From assembly GCA_964449165.1 (NCBI GenBank), contig CAYVAT010000001.1, positions 62,001 through 126,000 on the forward strand: a stretch of DNA of 64,000 nt, written 5' to 3'. A model generated the notes under the pieces. It was not told the DNA's origin. It did not search any database and saw only the letters and a list, made by a program, of their open reading frames with translations. Shown piece by piece: positions 43,450 to 52,318 of this stretch (within the stretch, counting starts at the first letter, position 1; every line of letters starts with the position of its first letter). The position numbers were made by a program, and so were the translations under genes. Source of the stretch: CAYSCW01 sp964449165 (GTDB lineage: Bacteria; Acidobacteriota; Aminicenantia; Aminicenantales; Aminicenantaceae).

Positions 43450-43647
43450 TTGACTAAATTTTTTCTTTGGCTGATTTTACTGGTGATTTGCTGGCCGCTG
43501 GCCCTTTTGGCTCTCCTCTTGTATCCGATTGTCTGGATTCTTCTCCTTCCTTTCCGCCTCATCGGCATCACAGTGGATGCTGTGTTCCAGCTGTTGAAAG
43601 CAATCATCATGCTTCCAGCCAGGGTCTTGAGGGGATCAGGAAGATAA
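43450..43647 (+). CDS. Small membrane protein (65 residues) upstream of DUF2207 gene
   Basis: A 65-residue protein starting at TTG with GGAGG seven bases before it. Almost all of it is hydrophobic, with two helices (MTKFFLWLILLVICWPLALL and LYPIVWILLLPFRLIG) and a basic C-terminus. I do not recognise a family. Its stop is five bases before the ATG of the DUF2207 protein, so the two should be cotranslated. Confidence 0.6.
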   Translation: MTKFFLWLILLVICWPLALLALLLYPIVWILLLPFRLIGITVDAVFQLLKAIIMLPARVLRGSGR

Positions 43648-43652
43648 GAGCA

Positions 43653-45503
43653 ATGTACAGAGTATGCCTCTTGAGAACACGTGTCTGGTTCTTATTGGCC
43701 TTGGCTTCTCTTGTTTTTCTCATCTGTCCGATTGAGGCGCAGGCGAAGAGTTTCTATTTTCCAGAAGTTCGCATCGAGGTTCAGATTGAGCGTAACGGCT
43801 CATTCACTGTCGATGAATACAGGACATACGATTTTCAAGGGGAGTTTTCCTGGGCCACTTTGTGGATTCCACTCCAGGTGAAAAGGGATGGATACAGCTA
43901 CCAGGTCGCAGTTGAGGAATTTCAGGTTTATGATGAGAGGGACCGTTCTTTGGAAAAGGAGATTTCGCAAGGCAGAGGAAGATTTGAGGCCAAATGGTAC
44001 TACAACGCCTTGAACACCCGCCGGACGTTCCACATCCATTATCGGATAAGAGGAGGGATTACGAGTTATCCTGATGTTTCGGAGCTTTACTGGCAAATCA
44101 TAGGCAAAGGATGGGACAGACCCACCCAATATGTAACCATCAATGTCCATCTTCCTGATGCTGTCGTCAACAGAGATGATATTCTGGTCTATGGCCATGG
44201 ACCTCTTTCTGGAAGGTCGGAAATAGTGGATCGGCAGACAGCCCGGTTTATCGTGACCAGCCTTCCCTCCCACCAGTTTGTGGAAATCCGGATGGTATGG
44301 CCGTCCGGGATGGTTGCCGGTGTTCCTTCAAACCGCCATTCCCTCCAGTCCATCCGCCAGGAGGAGGCTCAATTCGTCCAAGATACTATCTCCAAGATCA
44401 AGCAAGCCCAAGAAGCAAGAGAAAGAAAGAGGAGAACACTGCGTCTTTTGCTCCTTATCTGGGGAGTCTGGCTTATTGTCGGCTCCTTGATCTGGCTTCT
44501 CATCTATGTTCATTACTGGAAAAGAGTGGGCAAGGATTACCGGTTTGAAGATATCCCCAGATATTCCCGTGAGCCGCCATCCAAGCTGACACCTGCTTTG
44601 GTAGAAGTTTTGCTGCGTGAAGGAGGCATGGCAACGCCTCTAGCGTTTACGGCAACTCTTTTCGACTTAGCCAGGCGGGGTTATCTGGAATTGGAGGACC
44701 ATTTTGTGGAGAAGAAGAGGATTTTTGGCACCAAGAAGGAGATAAAGACCACTGTGACCCTGAAGAAAAACTTCATGGAAGATCCTGGATTGTTTCCTTA
44801 TGAGCTGGAGTTTTTAAAACTCCTGTTTTTGACCGTCAGCAGTCTGGGAAGCCAGAAAGATGCAAGATTGGAACTGGACGAATTGAAGCACTATCTTGAG
44901 AAAAAACCCCGGGACTTCCAGAAGTGGTACAAAAAGTGGCAGAAGATGGTCGATGAAGAGGCGAAAAAGCTGGAATTCATCGAACCCAAAAGTAGGAGGA
45001 TCAAGAATGTTTTCCTGGTATCGACTCTTCCTGTAGCCAGCCTTACCCTCAATCTTGTGCTTCTTGTTCTGGCTGTCATATTAGTTCCGAAAATCAAACG
45101 AAGGGAAATCCATTGGGCCAGGGAAAATGAATTATGGAGAGCCATGGAGCGCTTTCTAGACGATTTTTCAAGCTTCGAGGAGCTGCCTCCAGAGTCCTAT
45201 AAACTGTGGGAGCATTACCTTGTCTTTGGCATCGTCTTCGGGAATGCCAAGAAAATACTCAAAATGCTTCCAATTATCCTTAAAGATGAACGAGCTGTGG
45301 CACCCGCATGGTATTATGGATTCAATCGAGCCGTATTTGCCAGCACGGGGCGCATCGAAAGCATGGTCAGCAGCATCGAGTCGATGTCTACCTCCATACA
45401 GCAGGCCAGTGCTTCTGCTGCACATTACTCCTCAGGCGGAGGAGGAGGATTCAGTGGCGGAGGCGGTGGCGGCGGAGGCGGTGGCGGAGGCTCTGCCGGC
45501 TAA
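43653..45503 (+). CDS. DUF2207-domain membrane protein with glycine-rich tail
   Basis: A 616-residue protein. A signal peptide (residues 1-31, ending IEAQAKS) leads to an extracytoplasmic DUF2207 beta domain (about 35-215). Helix at about 265-285, cytoplasmic part with SYSREPPSKLTPALVEVLLREGG-like winged segment, and a second pair of helices near 445-470 follow. The end is a glycine-only run typical of this family. ATG 43653 is chosen because it gives the signal peptide; the open frame upstream overlaps the small gene out of frame. The function of DUF2207 proteins is unknown. Confidence 0.82.
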   Translation: MYRVCLLRTRVWFLLALASLVFLICPIEAQAKSFYFPEVRIEVQIERNGSFTVDEYRTYDFQGEFSWATLWIPLQVKRDGYSYQVAVEEFQVYDERDRSLEKEISQGRGRFEAKWYYNALNTRRTFHIHYRIRGGITSYPDVSELYWQIIGKGWDRPTQYVTINVHLPDAVVNRDDILVYGHGPLSGRSEIVDRQTARFIVTSLPSHQFVEIRMVWPSGMVAGVPSNRHSLQSIRQEEAQFVQDTISKIKQAQEARERKRRTLRLLLLIWGVWLIVGSLIWLLIYVHYWKRVGKDYRFEDIPRYSREPPSKLTPALVEVLLREGGMATPLAFTATLFDLARRGYLELEDHFVEKKRIFGTKKEIKTTVTLKKNFMEDPGLFPYELEFLKLLFLTVSSLGSQKDARLELDELKHYLEKKPRDFQKWYKKWQKMVDEEAKKLEFIEPKSRRIKNVFLVSTLPVASLTLNLVLLVLAVILVPKIKRREIHWARENELWRAMERFLDDFSSFEELPPESYKLWEHYLVFGIVFGNAKKILKMLPIILKDERAVAPAWYYGFNRAVFASTGRIESMVSSIESMSTSIQQASASAAHYSSGGGGGFSGGGGGGGGGGGGSAG

Positions 45504-45515
45504 GTTACACCGACC

Positions 45516-45833
45516 TTATTCATCGAATTGAATAAATTCAACAGGAGCACCGTTTTCAATGATAAAGGCCACAGTCATTCCTTCTGAAGGGCTGTTCGGT
45601 TCGATAAGGATTTCTTTCCCTTTAAGTTCAGCCGCCAGATCATCGACTTGGAAAGCCACATGGGGTATGGTTTTAACGAGCTCAGGCAGGGGAGACTCCT
45701 CCTCAAACCTCATCCATTCGATTCCGTAAAGGCTGTTCTTGTATCCAGAAACGTACATCTTATATTCTGGAAAGTAGGTTTCGTTTTCACGCGGGATTTT
45801 GGTCGGTATGCCGATATGATGATATTTTCTCAT
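45516..45833 (-). CDS. VOC-family (glyoxalase/bleomycin-resistance fold) protein
   Basis: A 105-residue protein. HHIGIP at the start, an HVAFQVDDL middle and GAPVEFIQF at the end match the vicinal oxygen chelate fold, with H6, H58 and the terminal glutamate as possible metal ligands. It overlaps the stop of the upstream permease gene by four bases (ATGA), so the two are translationally coupled. The reaction is unknown. Confidence 0.78.
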   Translation of the reverse strand: MRKYHHIGIPTKIPRENETYFPEYKMYVSGYKNSLYGIEWMRFEEESPLPELVKTIPHVAFQVDDLAAELKGKEILIEPNSPSEGMTVAFIIENGAPVEFIQFDE

Positions 45834-47209
45834 CGCTCGATCCCAGATTCAGAATTGTTCCTGGCTTTTCCTCCCCACCTCTTAATCCAGAGATAATAAA
45901 AGGGGATTCCCAGACTCACCGTCAGAACAGCGGCCGTGGATTCCAATGGCCTGTTGAGATAATTGAAGATCATCAGAATCAGGCTGCTGGCCAGGAAAAA
46001 GATGGGAACCAAGGGATATCCCCATGCCTTCACTGCAGACTTCTCACCGATTTTCTTTTTGCGGGCGCTGAACAATCCAGCCACCGCAAGCCAGGGAAAA
46101 ATTCCCAAGGCAAAGCCCAGGTAAATCAGTAGCTGTTCAAAAGACCCGATGGCTACCATCAGGATTGCTATAGCACCCTGAACAAGAATTGATCTTCCTG
46201 GAACTCTGTAGCGGGGATGCACTCTGGAAGCAAAGGGGAGGAAGAGCCGATCTTTGGCCATAGCAAAGTAAACCCGCGGGCCGATGATGATGTAGGCACT
46301 TAGGGATGAAAGAAGGGCAAATCCGATGAGAAAGCTGATTGATTTACCCATCCACTCCCCAAAAGCTTTGACTGAGGCTGCTTCCACTACAGGGATAACT
46401 CCTCTCAATTCAGAATAGGGAACAGCATTGAATATGAAGATGTTTATTATAATGTAAAGAAAAATGACGATACCAGTTCCGGCAATCAAAGAAAGAGGCA
46501 ATGTCCGTTTGGGTCGTTTGAGTTCTCCAGCTATATAAGCGCTTGCATTCCATCCGCTGTAGGAAAACATCACCAGCATCATAGCTGTCCCGAGGGCTAT
46601 GCCTTTAAACGGTTCGTTTGTATCAGAAGTGAGATTTGAGAAATTTCCCTTTCCCAAAGCCAATCCTGTTGTTGCCAGTCCAAAGACTATGATTATTTTC
46701 AGAAGGGTCAGCGTATTTTGAACCTTTGATCCCAATCGGAGGCCCAAGTAGTGCAAGAAGGTAAAAATAAGGATGAGAATTATGGCAGATGCTTTCTTGA
46801 AGAAGGTAATTTGTGCGGGGGTTAAGGCCAAGAGATGTGGATTTAATCCTGCGAAAATGTACTCGGCAAAGCTTATGGCTGAAGCAGCGATAGGTGCGGA
46901 GAAGCCTGCAAAGAGACTTGTCCATCCGGTCAGGAACCCGAGCGCTGGATGATAAAGCCTTTTGAGGTAGATGTATTCTCCACCAGCCACAGGCATTCGG
47001 GTCGCCAACTCTGCGTAACAGAGAGCACCGCAGATAGCGATCAGGCCTCCGAAAAGCCAGCAAAAAATCACCCAGCCAGGACCAGGGAGTTGAGAAGCCA
47101 TTATCCCGGATGTAGTAAAAATACCTGCTCCGATCATATTGGCCACAACTATGGCCGTGGCAGAGAAAGGTCCCAGCTTCCTTTCCAGCGAGATATGTTG
47201 AGAGGGCAT
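45830..47209 (-). CDS. APC-family amino acid permease
   Basis: A 459-residue transporter with about twelve helices. VVANMIGAGIFTTSGIMA near the N-terminus is the APC substrate-binding loop of helix 1, and YAELATRMPVAGGEYIYLKR is the helix 3 signature of the LAT/APC group. It imports or exchanges amino acids. The VOC-protein gene overlaps its stop codon by four bases. No clear ribosome site is seen before the ATG. Confidence 0.88.
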   Translation of the reverse strand: MPSQHISLERKLGPFSATAIVVANMIGAGIFTTSGIMASQLPGPGWVIFCWLFGGLIAICGALCYAELATRMPVAGGEYIYLKRLYHPALGFLTGWTSLFAGFSAPIAASAISFAEYIFAGLNPHLLALTPAQITFFKKASAIILILIFTFLHYLGLRLGSKVQNTLTLLKIIIVFGLATTGLALGKGNFSNLTSDTNEPFKGIALGTAMMLVMFSYSGWNASAYIAGELKRPKRTLPLSLIAGTGIVIFLYIIINIFIFNAVPYSELRGVIPVVEAASVKAFGEWMGKSISFLIGFALLSSLSAYIIIGPRVYFAMAKDRLFLPFASRVHPRYRVPGRSILVQGAIAILMVAIGSFEQLLIYLGFALGIFPWLAVAGLFSARKKKIGEKSAVKAWGYPLVPIFFLASSLILMIFNYLNRPLESTAAVLTVSLGIPFYYLWIKRWGGKARNNSESGIER

Positions 47210-47336
47210 GGCTATTTTTATTTGCTCAGCATCCTGCGCGCCATTCGATCCTTGGGATGGTTTTACTGAAGAATCTGTCCTGTTAATCCACGATGAAGAC
47301 TTTTGCTCCTTCTTTGCTCAAAGCTGGAAGGCAGAT

Positions 47337-48155
47337 TCAGATTTCTTCGTTCGAAATGATCAAGATTCTCCCAGTGCCCATAGAGAGGTAATTATCGCCG
47401 TAAGCTTTTTTGAATAAGGTGATAGCCTTTTCTCCTGTGCAGTGGGTGGCTCCGCAATTCATAACTCCCAGTTCTTTAAAACTTTGGAGGATCTCTTGCA
47501 GTTCCGAATCTTGCTTTGCTCCTAGATGAAAACCTCCGAAAACCAGGTAGATCGGTTTGTCCAACATTTCCTTTGCCCGTTTGAGGATATTGACTATCCC
47601 TTGATGTGAACAGCCTGTTACTATTACCAGGCCTTTTTTGGTGTTTATGATCAGTGACTGTTCTTTGATCTGCTCTCCCATCTCCCCGGTCAGGTACACG
47701 TCCTGACATATCTCAACAGGATTGTCCACACTCACCACTTTTGCTTTGCTCTTTTCCACATCCTGGACAAATTCGGAGGGGAAGGATATTGGCAGGTATA
47801 CAGTGACATCATGGTTTTTATCCAATACAGTGGACAAACCTCCTGTGTGATCATGATGGATGTGAGAAATGACGATCAATTCTATTCGGTTCAAATTAAC
47901 GTTCAGTTGTTGAACATTATGCATCAGGATATCGGGTTGAGTTCCTGTGTCAAACAGAATTGTCTTTTCTGTTCCCTCTATCAAGCATGAAAATCCCCAG
48001 TCCGTTTTTGTCCCCTCCTTATAAAGATAGTTATCATAGAGGATCGTGAATTTTACAGGATCTTTGGTATCTGTTCGAACTAGACCAAGGGATACAAATA
48101 GAATTAAAAGCAGACAGATGAGCAAAACTTTCCTTGTTTTGGATTTGATGTCCAT
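47337..48155 (-). CDS. Exported metallo-beta-lactamase-fold hydrolase
   Basis: A 272-residue protein with a signal sequence (residues 10-26). The MBL-fold site is complete: FDTG, SHIHHDHTGG (HxHxDH), GCSHQG and a C-terminal histidine in GATHCTGE. The spacing and the TILYDN start resemble the group named after the methanopterin-related aminobenzene phosphate synthase. The substrate is unknown. AAAAAGGAGG precedes the ATG. Confidence 0.84.
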   Translation of the reverse strand: MDIKSKTRKVLLICLLLILFVSLGLVRTDTKDPVKFTILYDNYLYKEGTKTDWGFSCLIEGTEKTILFDTGTQPDILMHNVQQLNVNLNRIELIVISHIHHDHTGGLSTVLDKNHDVTVYLPISFPSEFVQDVEKSKAKVVSVDNPVEICQDVYLTGEMGEQIKEQSLIINTKKGLVIVTGCSHQGIVNILKRAKEMLDKPIYLVFGGFHLGAKQDSELQEILQSFKELGVMNCGATHCTGEKAITLFKKAYGDNYLSMGTGRILIISNEEI

Positions 48156-48463
48156 GTTATTCCTCCTTTTTTCATTCCTTTAAAAAACTTTTTCTTTTGT
48201 TTATTTTTATAGGAAGCTTGGAAGGTCTTTTCATCCTTTTATCCCATTGAGGTAGAAATAATTTTAAGGTAGATCATTGTATACAATTTATAGAGTAAAG
48301 AGAAGGCTAAAAAGGATTTCAGCGCCTTTTTTTTCTTGACTGAGATTTCAGCCTTATAATAAATTAGGGTTTCCGTTTAAATGCATTTAAAATTGTTTTT
48401 TTTATTGATTAAGGCTCGCCAGGGAACCGGAATAAAAATTAATACGATGAACAGGAGGTTTTT
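48156..48463. other. Intergenic region before the S9 peptidase gene, with a 16-base palindrome
   Basis: TTTAAATGCATTTAAA (48376-48391) is a perfect palindrome about 70 bases before the start codon. A TTGACT and a TATAAT lie upstream of it but only 13 bases apart, too close for a standard promoter. No gene is visible. Confidence 0.4.
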
Positions 48464-50497
48464 ATGAAAAAATTTATTAGAAGCACTTTAGCTTCTGGAT
48501 TGATGTTGTTGGTTCTCGGATCAGGTGCTGCATTCGGCGGAGAAAAGATCAAACTCCTGACTGATGAGACATTCATGGAAATGGAAACAGTGCGAAATCC
48601 CAGTATATCCCCAGACGGGCTGCTGATCCTTTTTTCCCGGGGCTGGGTGGATAAGATGGAGGATCGCTCCCGAAGTAATCTCTGGATTGTGGATGTAGAG
48701 GGACGAAGAGTCCGGGAACTCACTCATGGAAACTGGAGGGATTTTTCTCCTGTCTGGTCACCTGATGGGAAGAAGGTCGCCTTCCTTTCCGACAGAGATG
48801 GAACGACTCAGATTCATGTGATGTGGCTGGACACCAGGGAAGTGGCCCAGCTCACCCATGTGGAGAACACACCAAATGATTTGGCTTGGTCTCCTGATGG
48901 AAAGATGTTGGCCTTCACCATGTACATTCGCGATGAGAAGCCTATCCTGTCTGTGAAACTTCCCAAGAGGCCAAGGGAAGCCAAGTGGGCCAAACCTGCC
49001 ATCATCATCGACAGGCTTTCCTGGAGAAGAGACGGAAGAGGGCCCATACCCAAAGGATACAGCCATATTTATGTGATCGATGCTGAATTGGGAGGGACGC
49101 CGCGGCAGATTACTTCTGGTAACTATTCCCACAATGACCCTCAGTGGTCTGCTGACGCAAAGACTATTTATTTCAGCGCCATCCGCAAACCTGATGCAGA
49201 GTACCTCCATGGTGATACAGAAATTTATTCGCTCGATCTTGAAACTCTTGAGGTCAAGGCTTTAACAGATAGAAAAGGGCCCGATCGGGGCGCCCGCGTA
49301 TCTCCTGATGGAAAATGGATTGCCTATACAGGCTATGATGACAAGAACTACACAAGCCATCTCTCCAATCTCTATCTCATGGATATCAATGGAGAGGGAA
49401 AGCGCCTTCTTGCCGGAAATCTTCCCAGTTCGCCTTATTACTATACCTGGTCGGCGGATGACTCCGGACTTTATTATTTGATGGCAGAAAGGGGAGAGTC
49501 CAACCTCTATTTCGTTTCCACAGCCGGGAAAATCAACAAGATCACCGAAGGCGTCCATTATCTCTCTGGGTTGTCCCTGGCCAAAAATGGACAGCTGGCA
49601 ACCACTCTTTCCTCTTTTTATAAACCAGGATACCTGGTGACTTTTCATGTGAGCAAGCCAAAGGATATAAAGAAACTCGTGGATGTCAATGAGGATGTGC
49701 TGGCGAATGTGAAACTGGGAGAAGTTGAGGAGATGTGGTTCAAGTCCCCTGATGGACTGGACCTGCAGGGCTGGTTGATCAAACCCGCCCAGTTTGATCC
49801 CAACAAGAAATACCCCATGATTCTCTATATCCATGGTGGTCCCTGGGCTATGTACTCTGTTCGATTCAGCTGGCCATGGCAGAATTTTGCTGCCAACGGA
49901 TATGCAGTTTTATACATGAATCCGCGTGGAAGTACCGGCTATGGCCAGGATTTTGTCAATGGCATTCAGTTCTCCTATCCTGGTAAGGATTATGACGATT
50001 TGATGGCTGGCGTGGATGAAGCCATAGCCAAAGGATTCATCCACGAGGAGAACCTTTTTGTCTGTGGTGGAAGCGGTGGAGGAGTTCTGACAGCCTGGAT
50101 TGTCGGGCACACCGACCGCTTCAGAGCGGCTGTTTCGATGAGGCCGGTGATAAACTGGCATTCATTTGCCGGAACCACTGACGGTTCGATGTGGTACAGG
50201 CAGTTTAAGAAATATCCATGGGAAGATCCCGTGGAATATGCAATGCGTTCCCCTCTTCATTATGTGGCCAACGTCAAGACTCCAACTATGGTTATGACAG
50301 GGGAGGAGGATCTGAGAACTCCCATGGGTCAGAGCGAGGAGTACTACCGTGCCCTGAAAATGCTCAAGAAGGAAACCCTGCTGGTGAGAATGCCCGGAGA
50401 ATATCACGGCTGGCGGCGTCCATCCCACAGAGTGCTTCAGCAGCTCTATCTCATGGCCTGGTTCGAAAAGTACATGAAAAAGAGCGAGGATCAGTAG
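48464..50497 (+). CDS. S9-family prolyl oligopeptidase-like peptidase
   Basis: A 677-residue secreted peptidase. After a signal peptide (to about residue 25) comes a seven-blade beta-propeller built of TolB/PD40-type repeats (SPDG motifs at about 45, 110 and 145), then an alpha/beta-hydrolase domain from about 420. The nucleophile is S537 in CGGSGGG; the acid is in TGEEDLRTP and the histidine in EYHGWRRP. It cleaves short peptides or amino-acid esters in the periplasm. The gene stands alone with an AACAGGAGG site. Confidence 0.9.
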   Translation: MKKFIRSTLASGLMLLVLGSGAAFGGEKIKLLTDETFMEMETVRNPSISPDGLLILFSRGWVDKMEDRSRSNLWIVDVEGRRVRELTHGNWRDFSPVWSPDGKKVAFLSDRDGTTQIHVMWLDTREVAQLTHVENTPNDLAWSPDGKMLAFTMYIRDEKPILSVKLPKRPREAKWAKPAIIIDRLSWRRDGRGPIPKGYSHIYVIDAELGGTPRQITSGNYSHNDPQWSADAKTIYFSAIRKPDAEYLHGDTEIYSLDLETLEVKALTDRKGPDRGARVSPDGKWIAYTGYDDKNYTSHLSNLYLMDINGEGKRLLAGNLPSSPYYYTWSADDSGLYYLMAERGESNLYFVSTAGKINKITEGVHYLSGLSLAKNGQLATTLSSFYKPGYLVTFHVSKPKDIKKLVDVNEDVLANVKLGEVEEMWFKSPDGLDLQGWLIKPAQFDPNKKYPMILYIHGGPWAMYSVRFSWPWQNFAANGYAVLYMNPRGSTGYGQDFVNGIQFSYPGKDYDDLMAGVDEAIAKGFIHEENLFVCGGSGGGVLTAWIVGHTDRFRAAVSMRPVINWHSFAGTTDGSMWYRQFKKYPWEDPVEYAMRSPLHYVANVKTPTMVMTGEEDLRTPMGQSEEYYRALKMLKKETLLVRMPGEYHGWRRPSHRVLQQLYLMAWFEKYMKKSEDQ

Positions 50498-50509
50498 ATA
50501 AGATTCTTA

Positions 50510-51640
50510 TTATGCGATGGGCGGAAGTGTTATTCCTTCCAGCTCAAAAATGACACAGCGTTCTCCCTCTTCTACCTGGCCAAGGTCAAGAAGTTCATAA
50601 TCCGCATTCCTCCCTGTTTCGATTGTCCGGTCAGCTTCTTCCTCTGGCACAAAAATGTAGAATCCGATCCCCCAGTTGAAGGTGGTGAGACAGTCTCGGA
50701 GGCTGACACCGAGTTCTAGCATGAACTGAAAAAGCGGCGGGATTTCCTCAATCCATTTTTTGATTCGATAGGTGAAGGGTCGTTTGTCATAGGCGATCTT
50801 TGAAATCCCTCCGCCCGTGCCTCCGAGCAAAGAATGTATCTCGATATTGTTCTCCAGCAATGTTTCGACAAGCCTGACATAGGATCGGGTGGGGATGAGA
50901 GCTTCCTCTCCCAGGGTGTTTCCGTTCGGCAGTTGATGGAGGAACTTTTCTTTAAGGCTAAGTGCCCGCTTGATCACCAGAGAAATCCCGTTAGAGTGGA
51001 GTCCGGATGATGCTGCGCCAATTATGCGGTCTCCGACTCGCAGCTTCTCTCCCGTAACCATTCTCTCCGCGGGAGCAACAATTCCTGTGACACAACCTGA
51101 AAGAGAAGGGGCGCTCTTTACTGGGGGGGCAGCCTTGATCAGGTAGCGAAGCGAAGGGGATTCCCCGGCTGGTAAGGCCATCCCGCACATCTCACAGACC
51201 TTATAATAACTTTCAGCCAAGTCAAGGCTTCGCTTTTCATCCTGAAACCACTCACTGTCGCCGGCTGCGACTTCATCAGTATAGATGGCTGGAAGAGCAC
51301 CCTGGCAGATCACATCATTGGCTGCCATTAGAGCCGCGTCAATGCCAATGCCTTCATAGTAAGTTCTTCCTGTTCCTGCATGCTGATACATCCATTCGGC
51401 AATCCAGTTTTTATTGCCCAGCCCTTCCTGAGTCATGCACCAGAGATGGGATTTGTCTCCTCGATATCTGAAAACGACTCCGTGGGTTCCCAGGCTTTCC
51501 TCTTCGATATAGACATCTCTTTTGTTGGGAAATTTCAGCGTTTTCTTACCAATATGAACCATAGCCATCTTGAATGGCTCGATCTTTTCATAATTAACAC
51601 CTGCCTGGGCATACTCCGATTTTGGCTGTTTCTCTGACAT
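50510..51640 (-). CDS. purM: Phosphoribosylformylglycinamidine cyclo-ligase (AIR synthetase)
   Basis: A 376-residue PurM-fold protein. It has the N-terminal YAQAGVNYEKIEPFK region, GIGIDAALMAANDVICQGALPA (substrate/ATP site), and VGDRIIGAASSGLHSNGISLV in the second domain. The enzyme closes the imidazole ring in purine synthesis. No other pur gene is adjacent, so it is encoded apart from the rest of the pathway. The GAGE of E. coli-type PurM in the middle reads ALPAGES. It follows a 30-codon ORF whose stop is one base before this ATG. Confidence 0.85.
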   Translation of the reverse strand: MSEKQPKSEYAQAGVNYEKIEPFKMAMVHIGKKTLKFPNKRDVYIEEESLGTHGVVFRYRGDKSHLWCMTQEGLGNKNWIAEWMYQHAGTGRTYYEGIGIDAALMAANDVICQGALPAIYTDEVAAGDSEWFQDEKRSLDLAESYYKVCEMCGMALPAGESPSLRYLIKAAPPVKSAPSLSGCVTGIVAPAERMVTGEKLRVGDRIIGAASSGLHSNGISLVIKRALSLKEKFLHQLPNGNTLGEEALIPTRSYVRLVETLLENNIEIHSLLGGTGGGISKIAYDKRPFTYRIKKWIEEIPPLFQFMLELGVSLRDCLTTFNWGIGFYIFVPEEEADRTIETGRNADYELLDLGQVEEGERCVIFELEGITLPPIA

Positions 51641-51641
51641 G

Positions 51642-51734
51642 TCAGACCTCTTTGGTTAACTCTTCCTGATCAGCCTTTGGAGGATAGTTTGGAATGACGG
51701 CAATTGTCTTACCCTTGTATTCGAACATGTTCAT
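51642..51734 (-). CDS. Short coupled ORF upstream of purM (30 residues)
   Basis: ATG at 51734 with GAGGAGG seven bases upstream opens a 30-codon frame ending TGA at 51642-51644. The stop is followed after one base by the purM ATG. The product starts MNMFEYKGKTIAVIPNYPPK and ends charged. It has no family I know. The strong ribosome site suggests that ribosomes reach purM through this ORF. Confidence 0.5.
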   Translation of the reverse strand: MNMFEYKGKTIAVIPNYPPKADQEELTKEV

Positions 51735-52183
51735 TTTATAACCTCCTCAAGATTGCCTGTTTTCAAAATTGACTCTAAATTGAATAATTCCTCCACGAGA
51801 GAATGTAAAATAGAAAAATTTTTTAAAATAAGCAAATCCTTTAAATTTTAGGAAGATTCTGATTGCGTCTATAATGAAAATATTCATCATAGCCAACTGA
51901 TAAAGTTGGGATTTCCCGTTTCATGAATTTTGTAGCTGCGGCTGTCCAGCTTGCAAAGCAAAAATAGAATAATGATTCGTTTGTGAAGTGTCAAATTGAA
52001 ATCCTGCCGGCTTTCCCGAAATGCTTGGTCTGCTGGCGTTCTGATAACATTTTCTCTTTCCTGTTAATCGTTCTCTACGGATTGATGAGTAAAGAGATTT
52101 GTCCCGATTGGTTAGTGAAATGATTGATTGCATCCATCATCAGCAGCTCTCGAGGGAGTAGAGATATTATCATCGCGTACTGT
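51735..52183. other. Intergenic region between purM and wrbA
   Basis: Divergent promoter space. For purM a weak pair TTGCTT-17-TATTTT reads on the - strand near 51800-51835. I see no gene; the open frames here have no ribosome sites. Confidence 0.35.
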
Positions 52184-52211
52184 TTGATTTCCTGAATGAA
52201 GGAGCTATAAT
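52184..52211 (+). promoter_or_regulatory. wrbA: Sigma-70-type promoter of wrbA
   Basis: TTGATT (52184-52189), a 16-base spacer and a consensus TATAAT (52206-52211), giving a leader of about 100 bases. Confidence 0.65.
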
Positions 52212-52234
52212 ATTCATGCATTTTTCAGAGTTTA

Positions 52235-52280
52235 TTTGATGGGATCATCAAATTGAAGGAGAGCTAGTCACCAAATGACT
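52235..52280 (+). promoter_or_regulatory. Two hairpins or operator-like repeats in the wrbA leader
   Basis: TTTGATG (52235-52241)/CATCAAA (52246-52252) is a perfect repeat around GGAT. AGTCA (52266-52270)/TGACT (52276-52280) follows. They sit between promoter and ribosome site. Confidence 0.45.
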
Positions 52281-52318
52281 CATAAACCATCCAAAAAATT
52301 CAGGAGAGGAGGCACATC

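Noticed and set aside
48345..48365. Promoter TTGACT...TATAAT before the S9 gene
   Set aside because: The spacer is only 13 bases, too short for a sigma-70 promoter.
51921..52133. 70-residue open frame on the - strand between purM and wrbA
   Set aside because: No ribosome site and no recognisable sequence features; it lies in divergent promoter space.
52235..52252. FNR or CRP site in the wrbA leader
   Set aside because: The half sites fit partly, but the spacer is six bases where FNR needs four.
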